DNA of 64,000 nt from Nitzschia sp. DOCU1. Taxonomy: Eukaryota; Bacillariophyta; Bacillariophyceae; Bacillariales; Bacillariaceae. Positions 1 to 10,527 of this stretch are shown piece after piece. The translations under genes were made by a program, and so were the position numbers. The stretch spans positions 682,001 to 746,000 of the forward strand of contig OX595989.1 in assembly GCA_951394045.1 (NCBI GenBank), in the 5' to 3' direction. Position 1 is the stretch's first letter. Each line of letters opens with the position of its first letter. The notes under the pieces were generated by a model. That model searched no databases. It was not told the origin of the DNA and saw only the letters and a list, made by a program, of their open reading frames with translations.

Positions 1-851
1 CTCCTATTAACTCTCACTAGCTCTATTGTGGCTACTCTACTAGCCTGCTAACAGTATTCTATCGCAAGGCAACAAAAAGGGTACCCTCGACGAAGTACAA
101 CTACGTCGCGCAAAGTCCTCGTTTACCACCATGAATAGGACAGGTGGCGAAATTCGTTCTTTTGTTGCTCTTCTTCTTGCGTTCTCTCTCAACCATTGTT
201 GTTGTTGTTGTTGTCTCCTTTGCTAGTACACGCCAAGAACGACCGACAAGAACTGATGCATTACAAGTGTTGTTATTCTTTGTTCTGGACTAGAATTGTT
301 GCTTCTTACGCCAAAGACGATTGCATGTCATTGGGTGCTATTGCTACACAATACAATCGTCGTCTAGGGCGAGGGGGATTGGATTCACTTCCCCGCGGTC
401 GACATACGGACCGATGAATGATTTCCTCCCGACGAATACGTAGCTACATAACTATGTTACATGCACATGTGACCAATGTGCTGACACCCCTGCGCGAATT
501 CGCGCGGTGGAAAAGAACCGTCCGTCTGTAGAGCGAAAGCGGACAACGCCAGCGGTGGATGGATTCCATCCGCCATCGTCGTCATGGGAAAGATGTCAAA
601 TTTTGAGCGATCCAACAAAATGTGTGTTGTCGACAAGAAGTGAAACAACGCTATTTTGGATGTATCTCTTTGCCTCTGCATTGCCTTTGATAGACCTAGT
701 CAAAGTGGAAACAAGAGCGAAGCAAACTTGAGAGACACGTTGTGCCTCTCTACTATTTGTACGCCAAAGATCTTTATCGGCCGTTGCATTCCTCTATAAA
801 CTCCTGATTATCGTTATTGTAATACATTGCTGCCCCCCAGCCACCCTGAAC
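1..851. other. intergenic, no gene seen
   Basis: Only short ORFs without family features occur here. A 31-codon ATG frame near 131 ends in a run of Cys codons made by a TGT repeat and is not credible as a gene. The right end is presumably the promoter and 5' UTR of the PP2C gene at 852. A 3' end of a gene lying left of the window cannot be excluded. Confidence 0.5.
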
Positions 852-2264
852 ATGTGGAGAGCATCGATGCAACAAACCTTTGCCCGATATCATCGGGCAG
901 CCGCTCCAATGGCATTTTGCCTGGGAGCCGCAGTCGTTTCGATCCGCCCCGCTTCGACATTGATGGAATCGGCTGCTTCGAAAGATAACAGCACAAAGAA
1001 GAAAAAGTTGATCCAAGAGCCCGTTCCCAAGCGCGAACATCATTCGTATGGGAGTCCCTACCTTCCGCAAGATATTTATTACAATCCACATGTCAAGGCA
1101 GCCTTGGCAGAAATGCGGACCAAGAAACGAGATGAAATCGTGGAAGATAAAGTTAGTGGTGCCAAACAAGATGAGAATCTCAAGCCATTGGATGCGTCAG
1201 GAAGAAAAGATGCCGGGACTTTGACACTGATTGGATACAAGGGTGGACCACTAGACGCACAAATCAATCAAGATCGGGCATTTTGTATCGTGCCATATAC
1301 TATACATGATGAGAATGAGGGTGAAGGATCATCATCGGCTCAGAAAAGGCGATACACATGGATCAGACGGCAAGATTTACCTCCGACTAGTCGGTTGTTG
1401 GGCGTGTTCGACGGACATGCAAACCTGGGCGAAATGGTGTCGCAATATGCTGTGAGTGAGCTTCCGCGCCTATTGGCGAGCAAACTAAAACGAATCATCG
1501 AACAATCAGAACATCAAGCTATCACCAAAGAAATCTCCAAAGCTTTGATCGATACCTTTGTGGAACTAGACAAGGGAGCACCGGCTGATATCTCTGGGGG
1601 TTGTACAGCGTCTGTGGTTTTTCAGCATGGCAACCACGTGTACTTTGCAAATGCTGGCGACAGTCGATCGTTTCTAGTGGTGTACCGTCAAAAGACGTCA
1701 AGCGTGGAAGTGATTTATTTGACACGAGAAGACAAACCACATCTCCAAGACGAGCGGGAGCGAGTCGAGAGTCGTGGGGGGCACGTCTATCTACCATTGC
1801 AGGGGACATCTCGAGTTTTGTATACTGACCCAGTGACTGGCATGCAAAGTGGACTTGCCATGAGTCGAAGTATTGGTGACTGGGAGGTGGGAAAACTTGG
1901 TGTTATTCCTGATCCAATCGTTCATGTAATTGACATTCCAGAGCTTGTTCGAGCGGAACTAAGTCGAGACGCTCCCCCCACCACCAACAGCAAACGAGGA
2001 GTACCACCCGTTGAGGACGACGTCTACATATTTGCAGTATCAGCGACGGATGGCATGATGGATTTCATTAGTCCAGAAGCCATTGCGCATGCCTTGGCAT
2101 TGAGTTTATATGGACAAGACGGCCCACATTTGCTCATTACGTTAGAGCAACTAATCTACATTGCAGCACAACGATGGGAACAATCCAAACAAGGGCGATA
2201 CCGTGATGACATTTCCGTCGCAGTTGCTCAACTGCGGATACCAAGCGATGGGCCTAAACAATAA
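852..2264 (+). CDS. PP2C-family protein phosphatase
   Basis: A 470-residue Ser/Thr phosphatase of the metal-dependent PPM/PP2C fold, in a single exon. Visible motifs in order: INQDRAF (about 138-144), GVFDGHANLGE (184-194), ANAGDSRSF, a TREDKPHLQDERER segment, AMSRSIGDW, ATDGMMDF and RDDISVAV near the C-terminus. The aspartates that coordinate the two metal ions are all present, so activity is expected. The usual glycine after DGH is alanine. The first 40 residues contain a short hydrophobic stretch (MAFCLGAAVVSI) that could be a membrane anchor or organelle signal. The start is the first ATG of the frame. The GYKGG...QINQD segment closely matches the PP2C on the minus strand at 14872-16326, so these two look like paralogues. 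The substrate is unknown. Confidence 0.93.
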   Translation: MWRASMQQTFARYHRAAAPMAFCLGAAVVSIRPASTLMESAASKDNSTKKKKLIQEPVPKREHHSYGSPYLPQDIYYNPHVKAALAEMRTKKRDEIVEDKVSGAKQDENLKPLDASGRKDAGTLTLIGYKGGPLDAQINQDRAFCIVPYTIHDENEGEGSSSAQKRRYTWIRRQDLPPTSRLLGVFDGHANLGEMVSQYAVSELPRLLASKLKRIIEQSEHQAITKEISKALIDTFVELDKGAPADISGGCTASVVFQHGNHVYFANAGDSRSFLVVYRQKTSSVEVIYLTREDKPHLQDERERVESRGGHVYLPLQGTSRVLYTDPVTGMQSGLAMSRSIGDWEVGKLGVIPDPIVHVIDIPELVRAELSRDAPPTTNSKRGVPPVEDDVYIFAVSATDGMMDFISPEAIAHALALSLYGQDGPHLLITLEQLIYIAAQRWEQSKQGRYRDDISVAVAQLRIPSDGPKQ

Positions 2265-2656
2265 ATTGTAGCTAAGATATGCTAGAAGAATCATCAGCAG
2301 GAGCCAACGTTTGTCGATTTGGAAGTAGTACCACGTTGATAGGCGAAGTAAGCATCTATGTAGTCTCCATATTGTTCTCGTAACGAAATGGGGGACATCC
2401 TATGCAAGTCCAAAGCTGTGGATCTTAGAGTTGGCTTCTACCGATAAGTCGACCTCATAATACACGGCAAGTACTCTACAATGGCAGAAACCATGTCAAG
2501 CTACTTGGTACAGCAGTCTCTTTGTAGCAGAGTATTTGTAATAAATAGTTAACGTAGCGGTAAAGTAGTCAATGGGCGTATTCCCCGAATAGCACCACAT
2601 AGGTAGTACGATACAAGTAAGAGTGCCTTGCTGATGGTGTGATGTTCAATGTAATT
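2265..2656. other. intergenic between convergent genes
   Basis: Shared 3' flank of the PP2C gene and the TPR-like gene on the opposite strand. AT-rich patches are present. I see no ORF or repeat worth reporting. Confidence 0.5.
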
Positions 2657-4114
2657 TTACGCAGCTGGCGAAAGGCAGGGATTGAGCAACAGTATTCTTG
2701 ACAAAGTGTTGAGGATGGGCCGCAGCATGAATGAGAATTCATCCTCCTCTTCTTTTTCATCTTCATTGTCAAGAGTGCTGTCCTGCTGCTGCTGCTGCCG
2801 GCTACAGCGTTTCATTCTTCTCGTTGTAGTCTCCCCCCACAAAGAATGAGAAGAAGAGAGAAATAGCCCCGACCCAATAGATTGTTGCAAAAGGACAAAA
2901 ACCGACACGAACAGTTGTTCCCGTGCAGCCTGCAAAGCTTGGTCGCCTGCATACAACAAGTAGCCATGGACATGGACCCGATTGTTGAGAGCAGCCAGAG
3001 CCATCATTCCAAGCAATGCCACCTGTTCAGTACCCAGTACACATGGGCAGTCACTGCACTCTGTCGCCAAGACGTAAGTATAGTCGTAAAGTTTGGAGGC
3101 CTTGATGGCGGCATGTTTCGCCGCCGGAGAAGATCCAGCTAGGGCATCATCATTACTGTCACCACCAACGTGCTGCAATCGCTGCTGCAATAAGAGTTCA
3201 ACCGCATGCAAATGGTGGCAAATAGCCAAGTTGAAGACACAAATCATACCACACCTATTGAGCGTTTGAAAGAGTGCAATAGTTGAACATGGCGATGCCG
3301 TGTAGCTGCAACCGCCACTATCCTCTGAATCGGCCCTTCTCGTAGTCGCGGCAAGAAGCTGCTCCTCTTTCAGGCAAAGATGAAAGGCCACACGAAAGAT
3401 TGTTGAAGTGTCAGTTGTAGTGGCCGCTCCAACCAAGGGGGCTGCTGGTGGTGGTGGTAGCGAACTACTCAGCGTGCCAGCAACGCCCCCACCTTCGCGG
3501 TCCACCTCTGGTATTCGGATTGCACGCAGGGAAACAAATGGAGCGCATAAAGATGCATAGCCGTAGCTTGCGCCCCGATCCACAGCAGCAGTAGTCATCG
3601 TCGTCTTGTATAAAGTCGACGGCCCGCCTTGTTCTTGTTGTTCGGCAAAAGTAGCGCTGCTGAGCAATACCTGCGATACGGAAAGAGCCCGCGCGAGAAA
3701 ACAGGAGGCTTGTTCAAAGTGGCCTAGCCTGAGATGGTCCACCCCGAGATTGTTAAAACGGACGAGGTTTTCGACGGTGTCAGATTGATCAATATTCATA
3801 TTGGTGTTGCGATTGTTGTCCTGCCTATCAGAGAAAATGGATGACATGTCGTCCTCAAAAGTGTCGTTCCTGAACTTGGAAGAAAAATAATGGACTGAGA
3901 ATTGCTTTGGATTACGTTGTTGATCGTGTAGTAGCTGGTAGATCGGAGTAAAATGGACAGCACCAGATAAAATGGATTTGGAACGGCTATTTACAGTAGC
4001 AGGTTTGGGGAAAAGAACTGTGTTACTGGGCATTTCAAAAGAACTACCGGTAGCAATTAGCAGACTAACTTCGCTTTTCATGTTGTGGACAACATTCCGC
4101 TGCCTTTTCGTCAT
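2657..4114 (-). CDS. unknown protein with TPR-like segment
   Basis: A 485-residue, single-exon protein starting at the ATG read from 4114. I do not recognise a named family. Residues about 115-145 contain a TPR-like helix pair (FNNLGVDHLRLGHFEQA), which suggests a protein-interaction role. Low-complexity tracts follow: a proline-rich LPPPPAAP stretch, a run of five Gln, and an acidic EDEKEEEDE tract near the C-terminus. Long helices rich in Leu and Ala, with evenly spaced His and Cys, occupy the second half. This kind of TPR and homopolymer protein is common in diatoms, where it usually lacks an assigned function. It is convergent with the upstream PP2C gene. Confidence 0.75.
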   Translation of the reverse strand: MTKRQRNVVHNMKSEVSLLIATGSSFEMPSNTVLFPKPATVNSRSKSILSGAVHFTPIYQLLHDQQRNPKQFSVHYFSSKFRNDTFEDDMSSIFSDRQDNNRNTNMNIDQSDTVENLVRFNNLGVDHLRLGHFEQASCFLARALSVSQVLLSSATFAEQQEQGGPSTLYKTTMTTAAVDRGASYGYASLCAPFVSLRAIRIPEVDREGGGVAGTLSSSLPPPPAAPLVGAATTTDTSTIFRVAFHLCLKEEQLLAATTRRADSEDSGGCSYTASPCSTIALFQTLNRCGMICVFNLAICHHLHAVELLLQQRLQHVGGDSNDDALAGSSPAAKHAAIKASKLYDYTYVLATECSDCPCVLGTEQVALLGMMALAALNNRVHVHGYLLYAGDQALQAAREQLFVSVFVLLQQSIGSGLFLSSSHSLWGETTTRRMKRCSRQQQQQDSTLDNEDEKEEEDEFSFMLRPILNTLSRILLLNPCLSPAA

Positions 4115-4693
4115 AATGGTGTTCTCGAGTGAGCTCTAGCTGGGGGGAATGACATGGCTTATGCGCTAACACTTCTCATCTCGTTAAGGCCCGTGTTGTT
4201 GGAGGGAGAAAGAAGGTTGAAGACGACGGGAGAGAAACTAGGTAGGTAAGGATGAGACACGTTCATGATGGCTTCTTTTTTTCTCCCGCCACCATCAATA
4301 AAATAAAACAAAGCAAGGCGCGGGAAGGCGATTGAGGCATTCCGTCTCAGTCATTTATGGGTGTGAGCGAGCGCGCCGAGCTGCCAATTCTTCTCAAAGG
4401 ATCCAATTAGTCGAAGTATACCTCCCGCGCCCATCCTTCGTCCGTCTGCACTTTGCCAAAAAGGGAGAAGAAAAACGGGGAAGATCCGGAAGTTCACGAG
4501 CGCATCACCGGTTGGATCCTTCTCCATCGCGAGGAAGACACGCGAACTGCGAGAACAAGAAGCCTGGCATGTGATGTCCCGGTCGCCGACCGAACGCTTT
4601 GTCGTTGAATTTTGCCATCGTCCATGCTCAGGGAAGAACCACCACTTGCGTCTCTCGTCTCTCCACAACTACTGTACTTTATTGAGCGTTACC
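4115..4693. other. divergent intergenic region
   Basis: The promoter region shared by the minus-strand TPR-like gene and the succinyl-CoA ligase alpha gene. Short ORFs exist on both strands but carry no recognisable motif and overlap each other. Nothing else seen. Confidence 0.5.
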
Positions 4694-5838
4694 ATGAATA
4701 CTTCACTTGCCAAAGCTACCGCCGCAGCCTTGACCCGCCCAGGTGTGCGGCAAATGTCGTCTACGGCCAAGGTGTGGGTCGATAAGAATACTCGAGTCAT
4801 TTGTCAAGGATTCACGGGCAAGCAGGTGTGTCATTCCAATCATATCGTCGGATCGTCGGCATGAAAGATTCATTCGATCAATCGATCGATTCTGTCTACC
4901 AGCGGCTATCATTTATCGGGATCCACGTGTGATACTACTGGAGGAGAGCGAAAGAAAATTGTCACCTCACTGTTGTATCTTTTTTGTTAATTTAGGGCAC
5001 CTTTCACTCGCAACAGGCCATTGATTATGGCACTAAGATGGTGGGAGGAGTCACCCCCAAGAAGGGGGGTCAGGAGCACCTTGGATTGCCAGTCTTTAAC
5101 ACGGTCCAAGAAGCCAAGGATGCTGTTAAGCCAGATGCTTCGGTCATTTACGTGCCTCCTCCCTTTTGCGCACAGGCCATTATGGATGCCGTCGAGGCGG
5201 AAATTCCCCTCGTCGTTGCCATTACGGAAGGTGTCCCGCAACAAGATATGGCACGCGTCAAGCATGCCTTGAGGACTCAAACGGCTACTCGACTTATCGG
5301 TCCAAACTGCCCTGGAATTATCAAGCCTGGCGAGTGCAAGATCGGTATCATGCCGGGATACATTCACATGAAGGGTAAGATCGGCGTGGTTTCTCGCAGT
5401 GGAACCTTGACGTACGAGGCTGTCCATCAGACGACTGTGGCTGGCTTGGGTCAATCGACTTGTGTCGGTATTGGAGGAGATCCCTTCAATGGAACCAACT
5501 TTATTGATTGCTTGGAGCGCTTTACAAACGACCCTGAGACTGAGGGTATCATTATGATTGGAGAAATTGGAGGATCCGCTGAAGAAGAGGCTGCCGAGTG
5601 GTTGAAGGAGTATGGTGACCCCAAGAAGCCTGTTGTGGGATTCATTGCCGGAGTTACGGCTCCTCCAGGTCGTCGTATGGGACACGCTGGTGCCATTGTG
5701 GCTGGTGGCAAGGGAGGGGCCAACGACAAGTTCAAGGCTTTGGAAGATGCGGGTGTCCACATATCGAGATCTCCCGCTCGTTTGGGAATCACCATGTTGG
5801 AAGCGATGGGATTGCCCATGCCCGAAAAGGTGGCCTAG
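4694..5838 (+). CDS. SUCLG1: succinyl-CoA ligase, alpha subunit (mitochondrial)
   Basis: The alpha subunit of succinyl-CoA synthetase, the TCA-cycle enzyme that makes ATP or GTP from succinyl-CoA. There are two exons, 4694-4825 and 4996-5838, joined in phase 0 across a 170-nt intron (GTGTGT...TTTAG), giving 324 residues; the human protein has 346. The N-terminus ([17 protein letters not shown]) is basic and hydroxylated, as in a mitochondrial presequence. The CoA-binding Rossmann domain includes [19 protein letters not shown] and the [10 protein letters not shown] loop. The active-site phosphohistidine lies in [14 protein letters not shown] (His about 274). The start ATG has an ACC context. 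It is convergent with UBC9. The beta subunit is not in this window. Confidence 0.97.
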
Positions 5839-6535
5839 GTGTATATTATCTGATTTGATTGTTATTACTGTCGTGAGAATTCACGGTCGGCCGCCGGAAT
5901 TTGGATGACGCCAATCTAAGTCACTTTTGCCTCGGCAAAATTGCATATTATTTCAAAATCAGTTTTTAATTACTTTGTCGTCCTCCAGCTGATAGGAACC
6001 CTGTGACATCAGTAGACCTAATCCGAATATCTGCGTTCGCCATACCTGGTATTAGCAACTGGGGAAGCCGTTGCTGTACGATTCGAGATCCATTTTGTAA
6101 ATTGATCGTCGTGTTACGTTGCCTCGGAGGACAATATCACCCCTCCTGTCGGTCGTGATGATAATGATGCGTGATTTTCCTGCTTGCTCTCTACTTGCAG
6201 CTCATTCAGGTCGACAGATTGGCAACGAGGGGCCAGTTGGAAGAAACCCTTGCTGCTCCCATCCAAGATGGCCAGAAACTATCGTGAAGTATCTCATCAA
6301 AGTTAATGGGACTAGAGATAGTAAAGTTACCAAGTCGTGCCAAGAGTGAATATAATGCTGCTGGCCGCCACCACTCGAACAAGTTAAAATAGAAAAAAAG
6401 GATAGATAGCCTAGCCACTATACCGCTTGTACTTTATCCACAATGCCATCGTAGCACGCCCACTCCTTCTCACCACATCCTACCCCCAGCAGCCGCACAA
6501 CCCCGCTGCGAAATTCCTAATCATTTCATACACTC
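5839..6535. other. intergenic between convergent genes
   Basis: 3' flanks of the succinyl-CoA ligase alpha gene (plus strand) and UBC9 (minus strand). Short ORFs only, with no recognisable domain, RNA gene or repeat. Confidence 0.5.
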
Positions 6536-7177
6536 CTAAGTGGAAGGAGCATTCTTTAGAGCTTCCTGTCGAATTCGCTGTTTGTATCTCGCCTTGTCAT
6601 GCATGTACAATTGAAAGGCATCCGACTGCGCAGGACTGTTTGGATTAGGATCATCCAACAAATCTTGAATGCCGATCAATACCTGCTTGAGTGTAATGGC
6701 AGGACGCCACCCCTCCTCTTCGTTCAAAATGGACAAACAAATGGTGCCCGATGGATACACGTTCGGGTGAAAGAGTGGAGGTACAAATTTGCCTGTTGAG
6801 TGAAGAAGGAAGTAGACGGAGGAGTGTCAGAGTTGAAATGCATCTTTTCCAGTCAAGAAGGATCATTTTCGGCTCCAAGGGTCGGCATCCATTTTCCTTT
6901 TTCATTCCGGAAATCTCTCACACGAAAACTTCCGATACTCAACAGACTTACATTTTGGAGGCTTGGAAGGATAATCATCACTGAACTCCATGGCGACCTT
7001 GTAGACACCACCTTCCCAGTCCGTTCCTTCCTTTCCTGGAACCCCTGCCTCCCAGAGCATCATGTTGGAAGAGCCGTCCCCGCGCTGGACGGGACGAGCG
7101 TAGAACCCGTACGGGTGATCTCGTCGCCATGCCTTGCGCTCTTCTTGAAGTCGACCTTTAGCAATTCCTGAAGACAT
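6536..7177 (-). CDS. UBC9: SUMO-conjugating enzyme E2 (UBC9)
   Basis: The E2 enzyme that takes SUMO from the E1 enzyme and passes it to target lysines. Exons are 7177-6952 and 6792-6536 on the minus strand, split in phase 1 within a Cys codon by a 159-nt intron (GTAAGT...CAACAG). The product is 160 residues, against 158 in human. Diagnostic segments: [18 protein letters not shown], the [23 protein letters not shown] core, the [15 protein letters not shown] catalytic loop with Cys about 94, and [18 protein letters not shown]. The [11 protein letters not shown] stretch spans the splice junction and matches UBC9 rather than general ubiquitin E2s. It is divergent from the gene at 7692. Confidence 0.97.
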
Positions 7178-7691
7178 TTTGTGTGTACTACCGATGCTGC
7201 TACAACTCTTTCCAGCAGAGAATCAAGTGATGAAAACAATCAAACGACAACAAGCAAGCAACTGCAAGAGTCCGTGACGGTGAAAATGACACTGGAGACA
7301 GCTTGCTCCGCGGTTCCATTGATTGTCGCGCCCTCTTCCTTGGCGGCATTTCGCGCCGGCAGAGATGTGTCGGGTTTGCCGCGATTTTGCAGTCACATGA
7401 GTCATTCTTCGATCGAAATCGGATCACCCCGAGGCTGACACGTGGAGATGAGAATGGTCAATCTAGTCGTAATTTGCTTGCTCGCGCACTCGAGCGAGCC
7501 AGTCGGCCGCGCCAGAAAATGGTTCCAGCATCGATCAGATCTCCTTCATTTTTTGTGCGGGTCATTGGTTCTGATTGTGGCAGCACCCGAGCGTCGTGTT
7601 CGATGAGTGGGGTTGTCTGCAGATGACTGCTGGATGTAATTCCGATATTAGCTCGTTGACTGTACCGAAACTATGATTTAGTACTCAAATC
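7178..7691. other. divergent intergenic region
   Basis: Promoter region between UBC9 (minus strand) and the zinc-finger gene (plus strand). ORFs on both strands overlap and lack motifs. Nothing else seen. Confidence 0.5.
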
Positions 7692-8543
7692 ATGTCGCAT
7701 ATACCCAGAACTTGTGCTGCATGTCTCATTGCAAAAGATCATAAGGAGTTCTCCAAAGGGCAAAGGAAAGCGCATTTGGGTGGCCTTGGTCGCTGCAAGG
7801 AATGTTTCAAATACAACCGGCCTGTCGATAGATCGCTATTGGAACAAAAGTTTGAAGAAGCAAAACGTCGAGAAGAGCATGCGCGACGTCGAGAAGAACA
7901 AGAGCAACGTCAAGAAGAAGAACGACGGGAAAGACAAAGAGAGTACGAAGAGAAGCTTAAAAGGCAAGAGCTACATCGGTTGGAGCATCCCACTCCACCC
8001 CCTCATCCAGATGAAGGCAAATACAAGTCCTGGAAAGACCCCGACAAGGAACACCAGTTCACCGTTCAGTCGGGGGGCTTTTGCTTCGGATTGAGACATG
8101 AAGTCCAGCTCGCGGCCAAGGAACCATTGATGTCCTTCAAGGAAATGGCTGAGGCTGCCGCGGTGAAGAACTATGATCCTATCACTACCAATACAGAGGC
8201 AAAAAACGGAATCTGGAAGGCATTCAAAATACTATCGAGATGTGAGGAATTCGGTGAAAGCACAGGTGGTTGGTTAGTTTGTCACGAAGACTGCGATCCT
8301 GTTGTGGAGATTCGAAAGATTATATTCGACACGATCGACAGCGATCTTGGTGGGGCAGAACTGGATAGCGAACAGGACAAGAGCACATACCCGCGCCAGG
8401 CCGATCTAGGACTGATCAAGATTGGTAGGTATGTCATTGGCACGGTCTACGACTTTTCTGACCATGAAGGAGGTAAACTATTGAAGGAAGGGATTTACTT
8501 GGTCGATTATGAACAGGCCAAGCGAGTGAGACCCAAGGACTGA
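7692..8543 (+). CDS. zinc-finger/coiled-coil protein, ends at in-frame TGA
   Basis: A 283-residue frame from a clear ATG to a TGA. The N-terminus has two CxxC pairs (RTCAACLIA at about 10 and GRCKECF at about 35) around the sequence EFSKGQR, similar to small zinc-binding modules such as the Stc1-like fold; this comparison is from memory. A highly charged Arg/Glu coiled coil follows at about 55-105, then a globular region rich in Trp, Cys and acidic residues. The reading frame does not end naturally. After the TGA at 8541-8543 the same frame stays open for another 160 codons with similar composition (see the next entry). The full product may therefore be about 445 residues if the stop is spliced out, read through or an allelic nonsense change. 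I do not know the function. Confidence 0.7.
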   Translation: MSHIPRTCAACLIAKDHKEFSKGQRKAHLGGLGRCKECFKYNRPVDRSLLEQKFEEAKRREEHARRREEQEQRQEEERRERQREYEEKLKRQELHRLEHPTPPPHPDEGKYKSWKDPDKEHQFTVQSGGFCFGLRHEVQLAAKEPLMSFKEMAEAAAVKNYDPITTNTEAKNGIWKAFKILSRCEEFGESTGGWLVCHEDCDPVVEIRKIIFDTIDSDLGGAELDSEQDKSTYPRQADLGLIKIGRYVIGTVYDFSDHEGGKLLKEGIYLVDYEQAKRVRPKD

Positions 8544-9026
8544 GTGCAGTCCATCAAGGGAATGCATTCTGGTGGAGAGTTTGACATAACTCGTTTGGTG
8601 TACGAGGATGGTTACTGCAAAGAATTTTTGCTCTGGGGTAATGCTGTCTCTAGCCAGGATTGTTATTTCGAAGAAGGGACCGCTCCGCTGGGCCAGGAAA
8701 AGTGGGAGGAGATGGAATGTTGTTGCCCGCACCATGGTTTCGGTGAAAGGAATATTTCCGTCGAGGACTACCTTCAGAAAAGTGGGAACAAGTTATTACT
8801 TAGCGTACCACCCTACCATGAGGTGATGATTGCAAAGTATGGGTGGGATCCTAGGAAGAAACATACCGAGGAGAGCAGCAATGGCAAGAAGAAACAACAG
8901 GTTAAGAAGTCGTCATCGCGTCCCGGTCCTAGCAAGCGAAATGGAAAAGAGAATATGATTTCCAGGACCAGCGCCGCCAAATCGAAGAAACAAAAAACTG
9001 CGCCTATTCCTGTTTGTAAACCGTAG
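8544..9026 (+). other. in-frame open continuation after TGA
   Basis: 160 codons continue in the same frame directly after the TGA of the upstream gene and end at a TAG. The composition is protein-like: IKGMHSGGEFDITRLVYEDG, then several Cys/His residues (ECCCPHHGFGER), then a basic nuclear-localisation-like tail (KKKQQVKK, KSKKQKT). A GTGAGA...TGCAG interval at 8526-8549 is exactly 24 nt and would remove the stop in frame, though it is very short for a spliceosomal intron. No selenocysteine insertion element was evident by eye in the next 250 bases. The first ATG inside it is at 8562, so a separate downstream gene is a weaker alternative. Confidence 0.55.
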
Positions 9027-9435
9027 TGCATGTCACCACTTTCTTGAATAATAACTCTATCCGACATTATATAGACGCAGACAAAACTGTTCGTTCGGTC
9101 TATCAAGTGATTGTTCTGCATAGTAGATAGTTTCAAATGGGGTAGGTTGCAGCCCCACAATTTTGGATCCCCCCAAATCCACAAATTGTAAACCCTCGCT
9201 GTGACGTCAGTCAACCTCGCGATCTTTGGACTTCTACCAGCCGTACGTAGAAAGCTACGAAGCCATCAGCGGTTAGGAAAAGCCTACTGCCTCCAAGAGG
9301 TTCCCGACACCGCTTCTACCTTGGATCGGATGTCATCGTTGGCCTCTCTTTCTCTCTCTCTATTGCATCTCTGAGATCAACAATAGTTGTTAGACTCGAA
9401 GCCTTGACTACCACTCCGAAAGCCACCTTATTGAA
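9027..9435. other. intergenic, promoter of the SOD gene
   Basis: The 3' flank of the zinc-finger gene and the upstream region of the Mn-SOD gene. It holds one TGACGTCA palindrome (listed separately) and a TC-rich tract (CTCTCTTTCTCTCTCTC) about 80 bases before the SOD start. Confidence 0.5.
9202..9209. promoter_or_regulatory. TGACGTCA palindrome upstream of SOD
   Basis: A perfect 8-bp CRE-type palindrome, the binding site class of bZIP factors, 227 bases before the SOD start codon. In diatoms TGACGT elements have been linked to CO2/cAMP-responsive transcription; use of this copy is inference. Confidence 0.35.
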
Positions 9436-10527
9436 ATGAAGATCGCCATTGCCTCTTTCCTTGTCGGTTCTGCCGCCGCGTTCTCCATGAACATGAAGGC
9501 AGGTAAGAAGAAACGACATGCTTAAAAGTATCGGATCGGAATCCTCGTTGTTTCTTGTCCGGGGTCATATCGACACAAGGGAGCCGTTGGATCTGTCACG
9601 CTTGAGCGTTGAATGATGGCGTTCAGAAATGCAATGGACTTGCTACACATGCGGCTATGATCATTGGAGATATTCGGATCTTTACAACGAGAGTGGGTTC
9701 TCCCCATTACCTTTGACAACAGCGAATTTCCCGTCTGTTCGATTCTCACCATTCTTTTTCTAACAATTCTACGCTATTCCTCAGATTCTGGTGCCGCTGC
9801 CAGTCGCCGTGAAGTCCTTGCCAAGACCCTAGCCACAGGAGCGGCTGCTGTAGCCTTTGGACCCGCTGTTGCTGGTGCCTACGTCGTTCCCGATCTTCCC
9901 TATGCCTTTGAAGCCTTGGAGCCCTACATTGATGCACCAACGATGAAGATCCACCACGACAAGCACCACGCTACCTACGTTGCCAACATCAACAAGGCCA
10001 TGGAGGGTAAGGACGAAGTCCCTATTCTGGATCTCATGGCCAACGCCTTGGAGGCCGGCCCCGCTGTCCGCAACAATGGAGGTGGTCACTATAACCATGC
10101 ATTCTTTTGGAGTGAAATGGCCCCGCCTGATCAAGCCAAGAAGACCAAACCTTCGGCTCAGTTGATGAAAATGATTGATTCGTCATTTGGATCCATGGAC
10201 GAAATGAAATCGAAATTTGAAGCCATGGCCGCTCCTGGTGCTACCTTTGGATCAGGTTGGGTATGGGTGGTCGTGAACCAAAAGGGTGACAAACTCCAAA
10301 TTGTGAACACTGCCAACCAAGACAATCCGCTCATGAAGGGAGTCAAGGATGAAATCATGCTTCCCATTTTGGGTTTGGATGTGTGGGAGCATGCTTACTA
10401 CTTGAAATACCAAAACCGTAGACCTGAGTATGTATCCAACTGGTGGAATGTGGTCAACTGGGACAAGGTTTCGGAGAACTGTGCGTATGTTGTGGAGAAG
10501 CATACCGGAGTCCCTGTACAAGGTTAA
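9436..10527 (+). CDS. Mn-type superoxide dismutase, plastid (lumen?)
   Basis: Detoxifies superoxide to hydrogen peroxide. Two exons, 9436-9502 and 9785-10527, split in phase 1 by a 282-nt intron, encode 269 residues. Exon 1 is a signal peptide, MKIAIASFLVGSAAAFSMN, with the diatom AxAF plastid motif. Right after it comes SRREVLAK (Arg 30-31) and a hydrophobic stretch ending in AGA, which is a twin-arginine type thylakoid-lumen signal. The mature enzyme starts near VVPDLPYAFEALEPYI. Metal ligands are visible: His 79 (KIHHDKHH), His 127 (GGHYNHAFFW), Asp 221 and His 225 (LDVWEHAYY). GGGH and the Gln in NQDNPL favour Mn over Fe. Lumen targeting is inference. Confidence 0.95.

Noticed and set aside
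131..226. 31-codon ATG frame with hydrophobic stretch and poly-Cys, like a tiny secreted peptide
   Set aside because: The Cys run comes from a TGT repeat; the frame is short and has no support.
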